Below, one piece after another: positions 11,346 through 22,379 of a stretch of 64,000 nucleotides of DNA. The stretch is from Tetraselmis striata (Eukaryota > Chlorophyta > Chlorodendrophyceae > Chlorodendrales > Chlorodendraceae). Below the pieces are notes generated by a model that worked only from the letters and a program-made list of their open reading frames with translations, was not told the DNA's origin and did no database searches. Position 1 is the first letter of the stretch, and every line of letters starts with the position of its first letter. The position numbers were made by a program, and so were the translations under genes. The stretch is from NCBI GenBank assembly GCA_006384855.1, contig VCJN01000151.1, forward strand, positions 207,966 through 271,965. The letters run 5' to 3'.

Positions 11346-11922
11346 GCCGTGCGTCGGGGTCAAACCTTGCCGTCTAGTCCACTCAGCTCGAATCCCTGAT
11401 GGAGCTGTTTTTCCAGGGCCGGGCTCTCAAATCGCGAGGAAGCCCTTTGAGCCCCCGCTCCCACCCTCCAGCACAACACTTGAGGTTCCGAGAGATTGAG
11501 CAACTCGGGTATGGGCACAACGCGGGAGAGGGGCACGGAGATACACTTCCGTGCAGCGACTGGTTCCCCAAATACCAGCGCCACCCCAGAATCGGGCCAC
11601 ACGCAGCCAAGGCCCTCCACCTATGGCCGAGTGTAGAGCCGTGCCTGGCTATGACACGCAATATGCTCGGAGGGGAAGGTTCAGAGACTAGACAGGAGCC
11701 GGTGCGGCGGGGCACCGCCGTGCTCAAGATATAGTCCCTCACCACATGAGAGGGTGCATGTAGTGAGCTCTTCAGGGAGGGGTGAGCTACAGGGGCTAGG
11801 CCGTTCCTAGCTATGTGAGATCGTATGATATGGAGCTAGTATGGGAGTGAGCTCCGCGGCTCGGGGGTGGAACGGCATGCCGCCCTCGTGACTGCCCATG
11901 TTTGTAAATATATGATCTCGAG
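11346..11922 (+). ncRNA. group IC1 self-splicing intron (copy 1)
   Basis: The conserved core of a nuclear-type group IC1 ribozyme is present in order. P3 5' is CCGGGCTCTC (11419-11428), then J3/4-P4 is AAATCGCGAGGAAG. A P5abc-like region contains GGGTATGG, and a P5/P6-area hairpin is CTGGTTCCCCAAATACCAG. Next comes ACGCAGCCAAGGCCCTCC (11601-11618), nearly identical to the Tetrahymena CACGCAGCCAAGUCCU segment. P7 5' lies in GGTTCAGAGACTAGAC (11679-11693), P3 3' in GGAGCCGG, a P8 hairpin follows, and P7 3' lies in AAGATATAGTCCC (11725-11737). P9 is CCCTC pairing with GAGGG (11735-11754). P3 pairs with one bulged G. The exact 5' and 3' splice sites and the host exon are not determined; neither flank resembles rDNA. 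No homing endonuclease frame was recognised. Confidence 0.88.
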
Positions 11923-12392
11923 GCTCCCACCCTCCAGCACAACACTTGAGGTTCCGAGAGGTTGAGCAACTCGGGTATGGGCACAACGCGGGAGAGGGGC
12001 ACGGAGATACACTTCCGTGCAGCGCCTGGTTCCCCAAATACCAGCGCCACCCCAGAATCGGGCCACACGCAGCCAAGGCCCTCCACCTATGGCCGAGTGT
12101 AGAGCCGTGCCTGGCTATGACACGAAATATGCTCGGAGGGGAAGGTTCGGAGACTAGACGGGAGCCGGTGCGGCGGGGCACCGCCGTGCTCAAGATATAG
12201 TCCCTCACCACATGAGAGGGTGCATGTAGTGAGCTCCCCAGGGAGGGGTGAACTACATGGGCTGGGCCGTCACTAGCTATGTGAGATCGTATAATGTGGA
12301 GCTAGTAAGGGAGTGAGCTCCGCGGCTCGGGGGTTGGTGGAACGGCATGCCGCCCTCCTGACTGCCCATGTTTGTAAATATATGATCTCGAG
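11923..12392 (+). ncRNA. group IC1 intron, tandem partial copy 2 (lacks the 5' part)
   Basis: A direct duplication of 11457-11922, about 97 percent alike by eye. It starts inside P5 (GCTCCCACCCTCC) and so lacks P1-P4 5' strands. It keeps the ACGCAGCCAAGG segment, P7 5' (GGTTCGGAGACTAGAC), P3 3' in the form GGGAGCCGG, P7 3' (AAGATATAGTCCC, 12192-12204) and P9. It cannot fold alone into a complete ribozyme. It ends at TATATGATCTCGAG, where a LINE copy begins. Confidence 0.85.
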
Positions 12393-14905
12393 GCACCATC
12401 ATCCAACGCCACATCGATTGCTCTCCACTACACCCTGTCATCCCTGCGCTCCTAGCCTCCCTCTCCACGGGTTCGTATCTGGTCGTGGACGACCGGTCCG
12501 CCCCTGTGCGGTCGGAGGACGGCGTACAACAGGGCGCACCTTTGGCCACGACTTCCTTTTGCGTCGCGATTCACCCCGAGGTGCAGCAGTGTGACAGCAC
12601 GTTGGAGGTCACTGACGGGGCGGCGCGTTTCAACGCCGACGATGGATTTTTGGTGGGCCTCCCGGAGCACGTTTGACCGTCTCTTCACGCCTTCCGCACG
12701 TCCATCAAGGCGTCCGTGGGGCTTGAGGTGCGCTTCGACAAGATGCAGGCGTACATGGCAGGCATGGAGGCCGCGCGGCGTGAGGCTCCGGCCGACATCG
12801 AGTGGCTCGAGCTAGATGGCCATCACGGCATCGCGGTCCTCAACGTGCCGCTCGGATCGCCAGAGTATGTGCAGACGTACATGCGCGGCAAGGCGGAGGA
12901 GCTACATGAGGAGGTGGACGCTAGCCTGAGCAATCTCCTATCTGCCAAGCCCAGCCGTCGGTACACCCACGCCATGCATAACCACGCATGGACCCTGCTC
13001 AAGCACTGCATGCAACACAGGGCGGGGTATTGGCTCCGCAATTGCCTCCCGTCCGAGGTGGAGGCCTTTGCGGAGGCGGTGGATGCCACCATCCTCGCGG
13101 CGGTCAAGCGGGTGCTAGGGGTCTCGGTTGATCCCTCCACGTACGGCACCGACACCAACCCGGTGGTCACCGATTTCCTTGCGGAGCTTTTGCACGACCC
13201 CGACCCCATGGCAGCGGAGGTGGCTACTTTGAGCGAGGATGCAGTGGCCATGGCGCGCAGCAGGCTTCACCTCCCCACTCGGTTGAAGGGCGCTGGCATC
13301 CGCCGCATGGCTACCGTTCGTGATGCCGCCTTTATCGGCTCCATGAATGACATCCTCCCAAGGTTCCTAACTAGGAACTCCGGCACTAACACCCCCACCT
13401 CTTGTTACTTTGACCCACAGCTCGGGTCCGTACTTGGCCGAGGCAGCTTCAACGCAACTTCTTCCGCCCGCCGGTGTGACCACTTTCTCAACGATGCTCA
13501 TGGGTCGGACAGCTACGCCGCGGAGATGCGCGAGGCGTGGGGCCGCCTCCAAGCGGCTACTGCTGGCCATCTCAGCGATGCAGATGCGCGCGTGATGGAG
13601 CGGGAAGTGGAGACTGCGTCGGGCTCACTAAAGGAGCTGACGGCATTTATAGACCAGGCCAACAACTCTCGGCTTCAAAATGAGGTGTGTGTGCGCTCTC
13701 CCTGTCACAAGTAGGGAACGGATCTTGTTCAACCAGCTCGACGCGGCGTCGGGCATGTGGACAGTGGCCATCCCCACCGCGCGGACGGTCATGACTCCGC
13801 ATGAGCTGCGGGAGGTCGCTGTCGGGTACTTTTTTCTGCCTAGCCTGTGCTTGGCCCCGGTGGCTGGGAGCCAGATCATTCTGCCCTCGACAGAGCACAA
13901 TCTTGTCACTGTTGACCTGTACGGCGACGCGCTCATGAACCTCCCGGCGCCTAGAGACGCCCACTGGCGTGTACAGCACGACGCTATCGCAGTCGCCTTC
14001 CGCTATCACGGTGTTCACGACCTAGGTATCGCTATACGGCGGGAGGTGGATGACTTGTTCCAGTGCCTCACGGCAGTGCCTCTCGGCAACACCGTACCCA
14101 GGGATGAACTCAAGGACCTAGTGCCGGATGCATAGCTCTCCCTTCCGGCGTTCAACGTCGTGACCGGGAGCTCTGATCCCTTGAGCTTGAAGTCCACGCT
14201 GCTGGAGTTAAAGACTATGCGGTACGGGGTCAAGTATATTGCAGTGCCCCGGCCATGGCTGTGGATCGGTTTGAGCGCGCGCTCCCTGTTGGGCGACATA
14301 CAACGGGGGTTGGCAGCGCGGGATGCGGCGTGGCACAACACGGAGCCCGGACAGAAGGGTCCTCTTCGAGACATCCTGGATATGTCGGAGTACACGGGCA
14401 TGGTCTTCGGCACAGTGGGTGAGGTGAGCAAGGGGGTGCGCCGCACAGTGCGCGGTATCGCATGCTTGGCTGCGGATCGGGGTGCCCTCTCATCGCGGGG
14501 CACTCGGTGCACCACCCGGGCTCACCAGGAGGCCGTGCTCACATGAAATTTCCTCGGGGTCCTGAGCTTGGTGGCCGCTCGAGAGCGCGCTCGCTGCCTC
14601 ATCAGACGGCGCAGATTCGTCTGCCATCCCGTTGCTGAAGCTGCACAGCACGTCCGAGGATTACCCTCACACACGTGCACGCGTGGCCCGGACTCTGAAC
14701 CGTGTGCGCATCACTCATCCATCCCGCCTCATGCGGGATGCGGGCCGCTTTTATTAGGCGGCTTGCTGTGTTGATTTTCAAATTCTGGGGAACTGCCCTT
14801 TTTGTAAGTCACACCAGTACGGGTAATCCTTACCTTGATTTTTTAGTACTACTTTTAGTTGTAGGTGGATTTGTTACAACCTTTTTTGTAATTCACACCA
14901 GTACG
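12393..14905 (+). mobile_element. LINE copy, 5'-truncated, degraded
   Basis: Matches the copy at 50.6-54.3 kb from its position 51744 to the 3' tail, about 95 percent alike by eye, with the 5' part missing as usual for truncated target-primed insertion. It carries the reverse transcriptase from GVQQGAPLATTSF through FNADDG to the C-terminal nuclease-like region. The frame is broken: a Trp codon becomes TGA near 12675, two extra bases occur near 13690, a TAG lies at 14133-14135 and a TGA near 14544. The 3' end has two tandem TTTTGTAAxTCACACCAGTAC tails (about 14800 and 14885). The 5' junction is with the group I intron repeat; the 3' junction is with a hAT relic. No target-site duplication was identified. 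Confidence 0.9.
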
Positions 14906-14914
14906 GGTAGTCAT

Positions 14915-15800
14915 CCCGAAGGCCTGCAGCCACGAGAATATAGAACAGCACGAGGCAGAGTACAAGGAGGCTACCAGCTACAAGAATGGCACGCGTGCCG
15001 CCCATGTCCAGCGCTTTCGCGAGCTCGTTGGAAACATGCGCTTTTGGGACCATCTTCAAGCGGCACATGCTCTGCTGTCACCCCTGAAGGACTCCATTCG
15101 CTTCATCGAGGGCGACAACAGCTGCGTGTCGTATGTGTGCGAGCTGTTCACCGGCCTCATGAAGGACTTGCATCAGTGGGTCTGCTCCGCTCTGGACCCA
15201 TACAGTGTGAAGAACTTGAAGCAGTCAGCGAACACTACATTCCTTCGGCGCTGGAAGGGAGAGGACCGGCTGGTTGCCCTTTTCCATCCCATCCATGAGG
15301 TTGCTTTTCTACTTGACCCCTTCATGGCTGAAGTTGGGCAAACATTGAGTGCTTCAACCCGGCAGCACGTGCGTACCATCCTTGAGATGAAATACTGTTC
15401 ATCTCCTGCGGAGTAGCTGGATGCTACAATGCTGGAGTTCAACGAGTACATCGCTGGTGTTGGTATCTCCACTGAGGCCAAGTAGCGTTATGCTCGCCTG
15501 TTGTCCGCCTGGCGGGCTGAGCACCAAGGGGGTGACCCCTCCCACACTCAAATGGTAATAATCATGAGGTGCCATTCATCAGGATGCGCCCTCTTGTGGT
15601 GGACTAACAACATACCCAACAAGTCGCGCATGAAGCAGATCGCCCTCCGTGTGCTCTCATGCTCCCCCACCCCGTGCCATGTGGAGCGCATGAGCTCTTT
15701 TCATATGCGCGTGGTCAGCAAGGGCCGTGCATCTCTTAAGCATGAGAATGTTGTCAAGTTGTTGTATAAATCTGTCAACTTACGTCTGCTTGAAAATTAA
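14915..15800 (+). pseudogene. hAT transposase, C-terminal region, decayed
   Basis: One frame reads HVQRFRELVGNMRFWDHL, then LLSPLKDSIRFIEGD, LMKDLHQWVCSALDPYS, HEVAFLLDPFM, and finally IALRVLSCSPTPCHVERMSS with RASLKHENVVKLLYKSVNL. This is the order of the catalytic end and the hAT dimerisation region (usual consensus: LP.LA..VLSIP.SS..ERxFS, then RL..ENV..L.Y...NL). Two in-frame TAG codons at 15414-15416 and 15483-15485 interrupt it. The N-terminal BED finger and RW.S-type segment are missing; the LINE tail lies directly upstream. It is a relic. Confidence 0.8.
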
Positions 15801-15929
15801 GATAAGGATGAGCTTAGACATGGTAGAGGATGCGCTAGTTGATGCCATGGAGGCTGTAGATAGGGAGGCGGAGCAGCGTGCCCAGCCGGCAGCCCCAGCC
15901 GCCACCGGCCCCCCAAGCAAATGTTGATG

Positions 15930-17880
15930 GGGCTATCGCTCTACAGCGATGTAGGACGAGTGCAGTATGGTGCAATGTATCAATTCCCCGTGGCCCTATT
16001 TGTGTTCTGCAAGTTTGATGAGGCATTTTACACACTCCAACAATATATTACACCGCATGTGTGCTTAACACATGGGTAATTGTAAATATGGGGGGTGTTA
16101 ATTAATGGTAAAAGACTATTAATTTATAAAAAGTAATTTTCAGTAAATTACTCGTCTCAGGTATATTCTCAGCAGACATTATTACATAAGGTAAAGTTCG
16201 CCCCGGGACATCGGCCGAAGCCGCCCGCACAGCACTTGATGGACTGAGCGTTTTCAGATACCGTGGATGTAGCTGTACGCAGCTTGCGGAGCTGGATAAG
16301 ACCGGTGTCTGAAAATGCCGGTTTTAACTGCTGTTGGCCCGCCTATATAAGGCGCCCGCTACTGAGGTAGCATTGAGGTAGCGCCTGGCTCCACGGCGGC
16401 TGAGGTCCCGGTACTTAAGTCATACCTCGCAACATCGTCTCCTTCGCCGTCGCTGTCGCTGCGGCTTTCATCAGAGGGGTTGCCTTCCACAACCCCTGCG
16501 ACAATGCCTTCGGTGTCGCTATCGGCGTCGCTGTCGGCGTCGAGAAGTTCGCGTAGGTCCTACCAGGTGCAAATATGCGCGCAAGCATCTAAACGAATGC
16601 GCATGTAATAAGGATGAAGCACAACAAATCAGCGTTTACACGTTGCCAGTGCGATACTCTCACCCCTACGCAAATAACTAAGCCCCCCCCCCCCCCCCCC
16701 CCCGAAAGCACTGGCGGTGGGTGCGGAAGGGGCGCCGGCGGCTCGCAGCGGCGGTTGTTGGTAGGGGCTAGTCAACTGGCGCTCACGCACTCGTTGCGCA
16801 TTGTAAAGTGCCATCCGCGCCACTACAACGACGACTGCATAGCCGGCTTGAGACCTACGGTACCGTTGGCCCTTGCGTCGTCACGGAGCTTGTGAGGCGT
16901 TAAAGTACAGTGTGGCGAAATCCGGAGCAATTACGGGTAGCCGCGCGAGGCGCGATGTGGGTTCAATGTACTATATATGGGGATGGCACAACAGTCATGC
17001 TACCGGTGGCATATTACGGATCGCGGGCGAGCCGGGCACGTCATATTGCGACTACTGAGCCTAGCAAAAAAGTGGCGATTACACGGTAGATACGGCGATT
17101 ACACCTCCATACCCTGGGAAAATCGCGGTTACGGGCCATCATGGTATATCTACGAGACAGTCCGGGAGGCTAGTGTTTAGCCCGCCGCACATGTATCGTC
17201 CCATTGCCTAGCAGCTCTTAGGGGTGCGGTAGAGCCCATGAGTGGCCCATGAGGTGGCCGGTGCGCGCTGCCCCATCTCACCCCGTATTTTTGAGCCGAG
17301 ATTATTGGATTAACGGGTTGAATGGGAGGGGGGGGGGGGGGGGGGGGCGGTCAACCACCACACGTCGATGAGTGGTCGACGCGCCACCCATCTACCTACG
17401 CCTACCGAAGGCCACTATACCCCTATGCTAGCGATAGAGAGCAATATGGGTCGATTCGCCAGCCTGTAGTTACACCGGGAGCCGGTGGAGTGACGGGTAG
17501 CTGTGATAATCTAGAAAAAGCGGGGATACGGTTAATGGGCGGAGGTGAGACACAGGCTGAATCGCACGATTCTTCACCCATGCCTCATCAAATCCCACAC
17601 GACTCGTACCATATCCCATCCCTAGCCCCTAAGGGGCCATGGGTGGCGGTCTAGAGGTTATTGTTCTTGTCGTATGAACTGCTAATGGCCGATTCGGGGG
17701 TGGGATGCAGGTGGCCCTTGTACGGGTACAAGAGGCACCGTACGCGCGCTATATTGCCGACTTTAAACACCATGCGGGTGCCCCGTGCCGATAAGGCCGT
17801 CAACCGCCGCTACCTGGAGCTGGGGTGCCGCGGGGACAGCGCGTCCCCCACGCTGACGTGGACCATCACCCCCAATCACG
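15930..17880. other. intergenic stretch with hairpin and homopolymers, no gene recognised
   Basis: Holds an AT-rich patch (16085-16150), a hairpin (16250-16315), a poly-C run (16683-16703) and a poly-G run (17328-17347). A minus-strand open stretch at about 16380-16556 reads as an acidic Asp/Ser repeat (LRELLDADSDADSDTEGIV) that might be a remnant of a transposase N-terminus, but nothing confirms it. Confidence 0.4.
16250..16315 (+). repeat. imperfect inverted repeat / hairpin
   Basis: GCGTTTTCAGATACCG (16249-16264) is mirrored by CGGTGTCTGAAAATGC (16302-16317), a 16-bp stem with two non-Watson-Crick positions and a loop of about 37 bases. It may be a small foldback element or an RNA hairpin. 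Confidence 0.6.
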
Positions 17881-20800
17881 CCGCTGACTGGGCGGAATGG
17901 TACCGGAGTCAGACCGGGTCACCGACAGCATCCGCGACGTCTACATGCCCGGCCTCCGCATAAACATTGCAGCCATGCTGTTGAGCCCACATGTGCCATC
18001 GGACCTAAAGGCGCAGCTTCTCGAGGGCGCCTCTCATGTGGACGGGCCGCCCCCCGCGCTCCCGCAAAAACAACTACAAGTCTTGCTTCGACAACAACAA
18101 CGCCGCCGGCGTCGATTTCGACCGCATTATCGCGCTCGGCTTTTGTGAAGGGCCCCTTCACTACCTTCTGTGGATCGTCAACCCGATCGCGTGCATCATC
18201 AAGACCGTAGTACCATCGTACAAGGTCCGTAACGTCGCGGACTTCAAACAATCCGGTGTTAATTAATGACTTTTTATTAGCCCGGGTTTCTGCCATCTCA
18301 GATATATCCACGGTGTACTTGAGTCTCTGCAGCCGGGGGACGCCCTCGGCAAAATTGACCTCACCAACGCCATCTTCTGCAGGCCCACTGCCTCTTCGGA
18401 TTGCGACTACCAAGGTTTCCTGCACCCGGTCACAAAGGAGTACTACCGCTACCGCTACGTCCCGTTCGGTAATCGTCAAACCCCGGCTGTGCATAAGCGT
18501 CGTTGGGCTCATGTCATCCGCGACATCCTGCTAAAGGAAGGTCTCCAATTTTGCGTACCCGGGTCCCCCGAGGCCTCGTACGCAAATTTCGACGTCGCAA
18601 GCATTTACTTTGACTATTTTCTTCTCAAGTTCAACAGCTCCTCATCCTCGTGGCATCATGACTTGACGCCCTTGTCGTGCGTCAACACACTGCACAAGTA
18701 CGGCCTCCCGGTCAAACTGGCCAAGAACGAGTGGCCCTCCACTCGCTGCGAGTTCGTCGGCGTCATCGACACGGTCCGGGGCACGGTCGCCGTCTCTGCG
18801 GCCCGATGCAACAGCTCAGAGTCAGCGCGAACGATTTCCTGACCGAGGTCGACATCTCGGGCACTACAGCTGCCCGGGGTACTTTGGCCTCTTTCATCGG
18901 CAAAGTCCAGTGGACTTGTCCGGTTGTCCTGCCCGGACATGCCCACATGGTCATCCTCTACAAGACACGCGATTGCCTCGTTAGCGTCGCTTCATTCGGC
19001 CAACCCAACCGAGGGCTCGGACCCCGCCGAACCCTGCGTCGTGGACCATGCGCCGCGCGCGGACCTCCTCGGGTGGCGTGACACCCTGGCAGCCGGCGCG
19101 TCGTGCCTGGACCCCTCCCCCGCCGACCCCATCCAGCCCCTCGAGCGCAGCTACCGCCGCGTCCCCTCCTTTCCCAGTCTTTGATCCAAGGCCATGATCC
19201 CCGCCCGCCTCCCCAACGACGCCCAGCTCCCCATGGACGGCTCGGCTGGCTTTGAGGTCATTACATCGGACGCCTCGAGATGGGCGGGCGCTGTCCGGTG
19301 GGGCGACATCCGCGTCCACTACGCCTTCACCCCGGGCAGATCTAGCGGTGGGGCGCGTCCGCGAACCTCCGCGAGCTCTTCATGGCCCCTTGGACCATCG
19401 AGGAGATCGGCGCCCGCCTCACCGGCAGCATCATTCTCTTCCACCTCGACAACACCTCCTCGGTGCGTGCGGTCAACAAGGGCGCTGAAGCGCTTTGCCT
19501 CACCCAGACTCCCTCGCGATGCTCCTGTGGCTTCTCGGACTTTTGGAGCGCTACGACATCGAGCTCATCGCCCGTCGCATCACGGGCCGGGAGAACACCC
19601 TCGCCGACTGCCTCTCCCACTTCGTGGCGCAATCGACGACCAGGACAAGCGCTTCCTCGGCGACATTTTCCGCGCGCCGGAGACCGCCTGTGGCCCCATC
19701 GATGTCGACGCATGCTCCCACCCCCTTGGCCGCAACTATTCTGCCCCGCCTTGTGGTGGGCGATCGGCAGCTGCCTCGCCCATGACTGGGCCGGACTCCG
19801 GGTCTACTGCAACCCCGCCCCGTCATGCGCGGGCTCTCGTCAACCTCCGCCACTTCAGGGCGTGCTACGCCGCCGCCCCATCGACCACGTCGGGCACCTT
19901 TGTGTTCCCGGTATGGGCGGAGGCCCCTTATTCTTGGTGGCGGCTCTAGGGCGGCGCGCAGGTCATCACGTATTTCCGCCGCGGCCACGCCCTCTTCACA
20001 TATCCCGAGTGCAGGGACGCCAATCGGACCAATCCCGTCCCCTCTCGCCGTGTGTACCGGGCCCCCACCACTACATGGGGCGTCGTACTAATCCATGTTC
20101 ACCCCGCTGGCCCAATTGACAGCCTCTCCGCCCAAGCCATCAGCGCGCTGCCGCGCATGACAGGCGATGGCCCCCGGGACCTTCTACACATGCGCCAGTT
20201 GCCGGACGGCTTTGTGCGCCCAGTGCGCGGGACACCTGGACATATGGGTGCCTGAATTTTACACATGCCCCTCGTGTGCTGCCCTGGCGGCGTCTACCTG
20301 AATTTTACATCATGCCCCACCTCCCCGAGTGGCGCCGCCTGCTCACGGGCGCCGGCGGCCTCGAGGTCCTTTGGCTCGGCACATCTAGGACCGACACCTA
20401 CTACCGCAACAGCCGGCGCGACCGCTGCTCCTTTTGCACCGCGGGAGGCGCCACCCCCCCTTCCCGCCACTCTGAACCTCATGCGCGGCTAAATCTACCA
20501 CTGCACGAGCGACGACCGCTCGCTCACCTCGTCCACCATCCCCGGCTGTCTGGCGGCCATCTCCGACTGGCATCGTCGCCAGCTCCCGCATCTGCGCCTC
20601 GCGGGCCGCCCTACGCTCAACCCGTGCAAGGACGAGAGCATCGGCGCCATTGTGGAGCGCCGGATCACGCGCCCCACCAAGGGCCGCCTCCCCCTTCGGA
20701 TTCCGGACCTCCGCGCGATGCTGCATCGTGGCTTCTCCCTGTCGTCGGCTTCCGTCAGGCACCAACGCCTGTGTATCACCTTCATGAACCTAGGGTGCCT

Positions 20801-21985
20801 CCGCCGCAAAGCTGCCGCAGCACTCACCTCCAAGTACCGTGTGTCCGGCTCCGGCGCCGTGTCCTACGCATAACTCAGCGCGGTCTGCGTGCTCTTCAGC
20901 GCGGAGCTGGGTTGCCGCTACATCCGCTTGCAAGTGGACTTCGACAAAAACGTCGACGCCCAACACGAGTGCTTTGCTTAAATCCCAACAACGTGCCTTG
21001 CTAGGCTGTCCGCCCGGTCGACATGCTCGAGGACTACCTCCGCGTGTTCCGCCCACCCCCTGGAAGCCGCATGCTGGCCGCCCCCAAGTCCTCCCGCGTC
21101 GGACCCCAGACCTTCCTCACTACCCCCTACTCGAGCTTCAACTCGGTATTCATGGCCGCCTGCGCACGCGCCTTCCCCGACGACCCCGCCACCCGGACGA
21201 CTCCCCTGGACCGTGTCGGCAGCCACTCCGGCCGCAAGTCCCTCGCGCAGTGGCTTTGGGACCGCTACATATCCGCACGGATCATCGCCCACTTCGGGCA
21301 CTAGGCGTGCCGCCAGGACGCCTACTTAAATACGTCTGCCACCGAGATTCTACGGCTCATCGCCGCCCTCTAACTACTTCTTCTTCACCGGAACAATGGG
21401 AGAGCAGCGGCGTCTTCACAGACACCGCTGTTACTCAGTGACAGGACTTCTCCTACACACCCATGTAAGCGCCCCCCTGTGAGGTCACCAACACATTTCC
21501 TCATGATCTTTTCTGAAAGGCAGGTTTGGCGGTGGCCTCTGGGCCAGGGCCACACCGGTTTTCTGCAGAGATGAAGGATGAGGCAAAAGAAGCTCAAGAC
21601 CAAGATTTATCAGGAAAAAGATATAGTTAGAATGATTAGTGACAATGATTAGTAATTGGTAGTTGGATCCGTGAGGGGACCCGACTGCCAGCGGACCTGG
21701 GGCTGCTCCCGGGGCTGTCTAGGAACGCGTTGCGTTAGTTAGAAACTAGGGGGGCAGCCGGGGTTGTTCCTCACAACAGCCCGTATTTCAGCATCTCCCG
21801 TCCACCCCCTCTGGGGATGATGGATTTAATGGATGATGGATGATAGATTTACCCCCTCCGGGGAGTGCAGCGGCGTCTTCACAGACACCGCTGTTACTCA
21901 GTGGCAGGACCTCCTACACACCCATGTAAGCCACCCCCTGTGAGGTTACCAACACATTGACTCATGATCTCTTCAGAAAAGGTGA
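17880..21985 (+). mobile_element. DIRS-order (tyrosine-recombinase) retroelement fossil with Dam-like domain
   Basis: Recognisable parts in order are: a reverse transcriptase region (about 18036-18850, with PSYKVRNVADFKQSGVN), an RNase H (about 19190-19610, with ITSDASRWAG and ENTLADCLSHF), a Dam-like adenine methyltransferase-type region (about 19640-19990, with GPIDVDACSHPLGRNY and VYCNP), and a tyrosine recombinase (about 20300-21305, with GSHSGRKSLAQWLWD and ARIIAHFGH). RT, RH, Dam-like and YR together identify the DIRS/PAT-type group. Direct repeats of about 120 bases at 21402-21525 and 21868-21985 lie 3' of the recombinase, as expected for the B repeats of split direct repeat ends; the 5' partner was not found. 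The coding parts lie in different frames with several breaks, so the copy is an old fossil. Confidence 0.82.
21402..21985 (+). repeat. pair of about 120-bp direct repeats
   Basis: The sequence from AGCGGCGTCTTCACAGACAC to CATGATCTnTTC at 21402-21520 recurs at 21868-21980 with about ten differences. The 340 bases between them are unlike either copy. Position next to the recombinase suggests a terminal structure of the DIRS-order element. Confidence 0.8.
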
Positions 21986-22379
21986 TAATACCCGTGCTAG
22001 AGGCAGGTTACGGATAGGGTGTGCAATCATGATGCCATACTCATGATGCCAAAACACCGCCTCGTGTAGTCGCTATCAGTTGCTTTGCCCGTGTGTACTT
22101 TCGTGAGGAAGAGCCCCTCTTGGACCCCCCCCCCCCCCCTCGCAGCCCCCCGTTCCAGATCTCTGAATTACACAGGTACCATTACATGTGCAAGCACAAG
22201 TAATCCACAGTGGCATCCTCACCTCACCAGCAAAAGGCTCTTCATTCAAATATTATTCATGCAAAGTTATTGCAGAGTACGGAGCAGGGAGGCGGATCCC
22301 ACATTACGGCCTAGTTACTGCCAAGCGCTTGGTGGTCTATGTAGTGGCATGTTTTGTGGACAGCGTACTGGTTCAAACA
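21986..22379. other. 3' flank of GON4L
   Basis: No gene is recognised. It contains a 15-nt C run (22125-22139) and would include the 3' UTR of the minus-strand GON4-like gene. Confidence 0.4.

Noticed and set aside
11346-12392. Open frames (for example 11383-11745 minus) as genes
   Set aside because: They are shadows over the group I intron structure and repeat with its duplication.
2574-15800. TAG reassigned to sense, since in-frame TAGs break the DUF7869, MULE and hAT frames
   Set aside because: SPB1, the transporter and the LINE all end properly at TAG, and the elements carry other damage; decay explains the TAGs.
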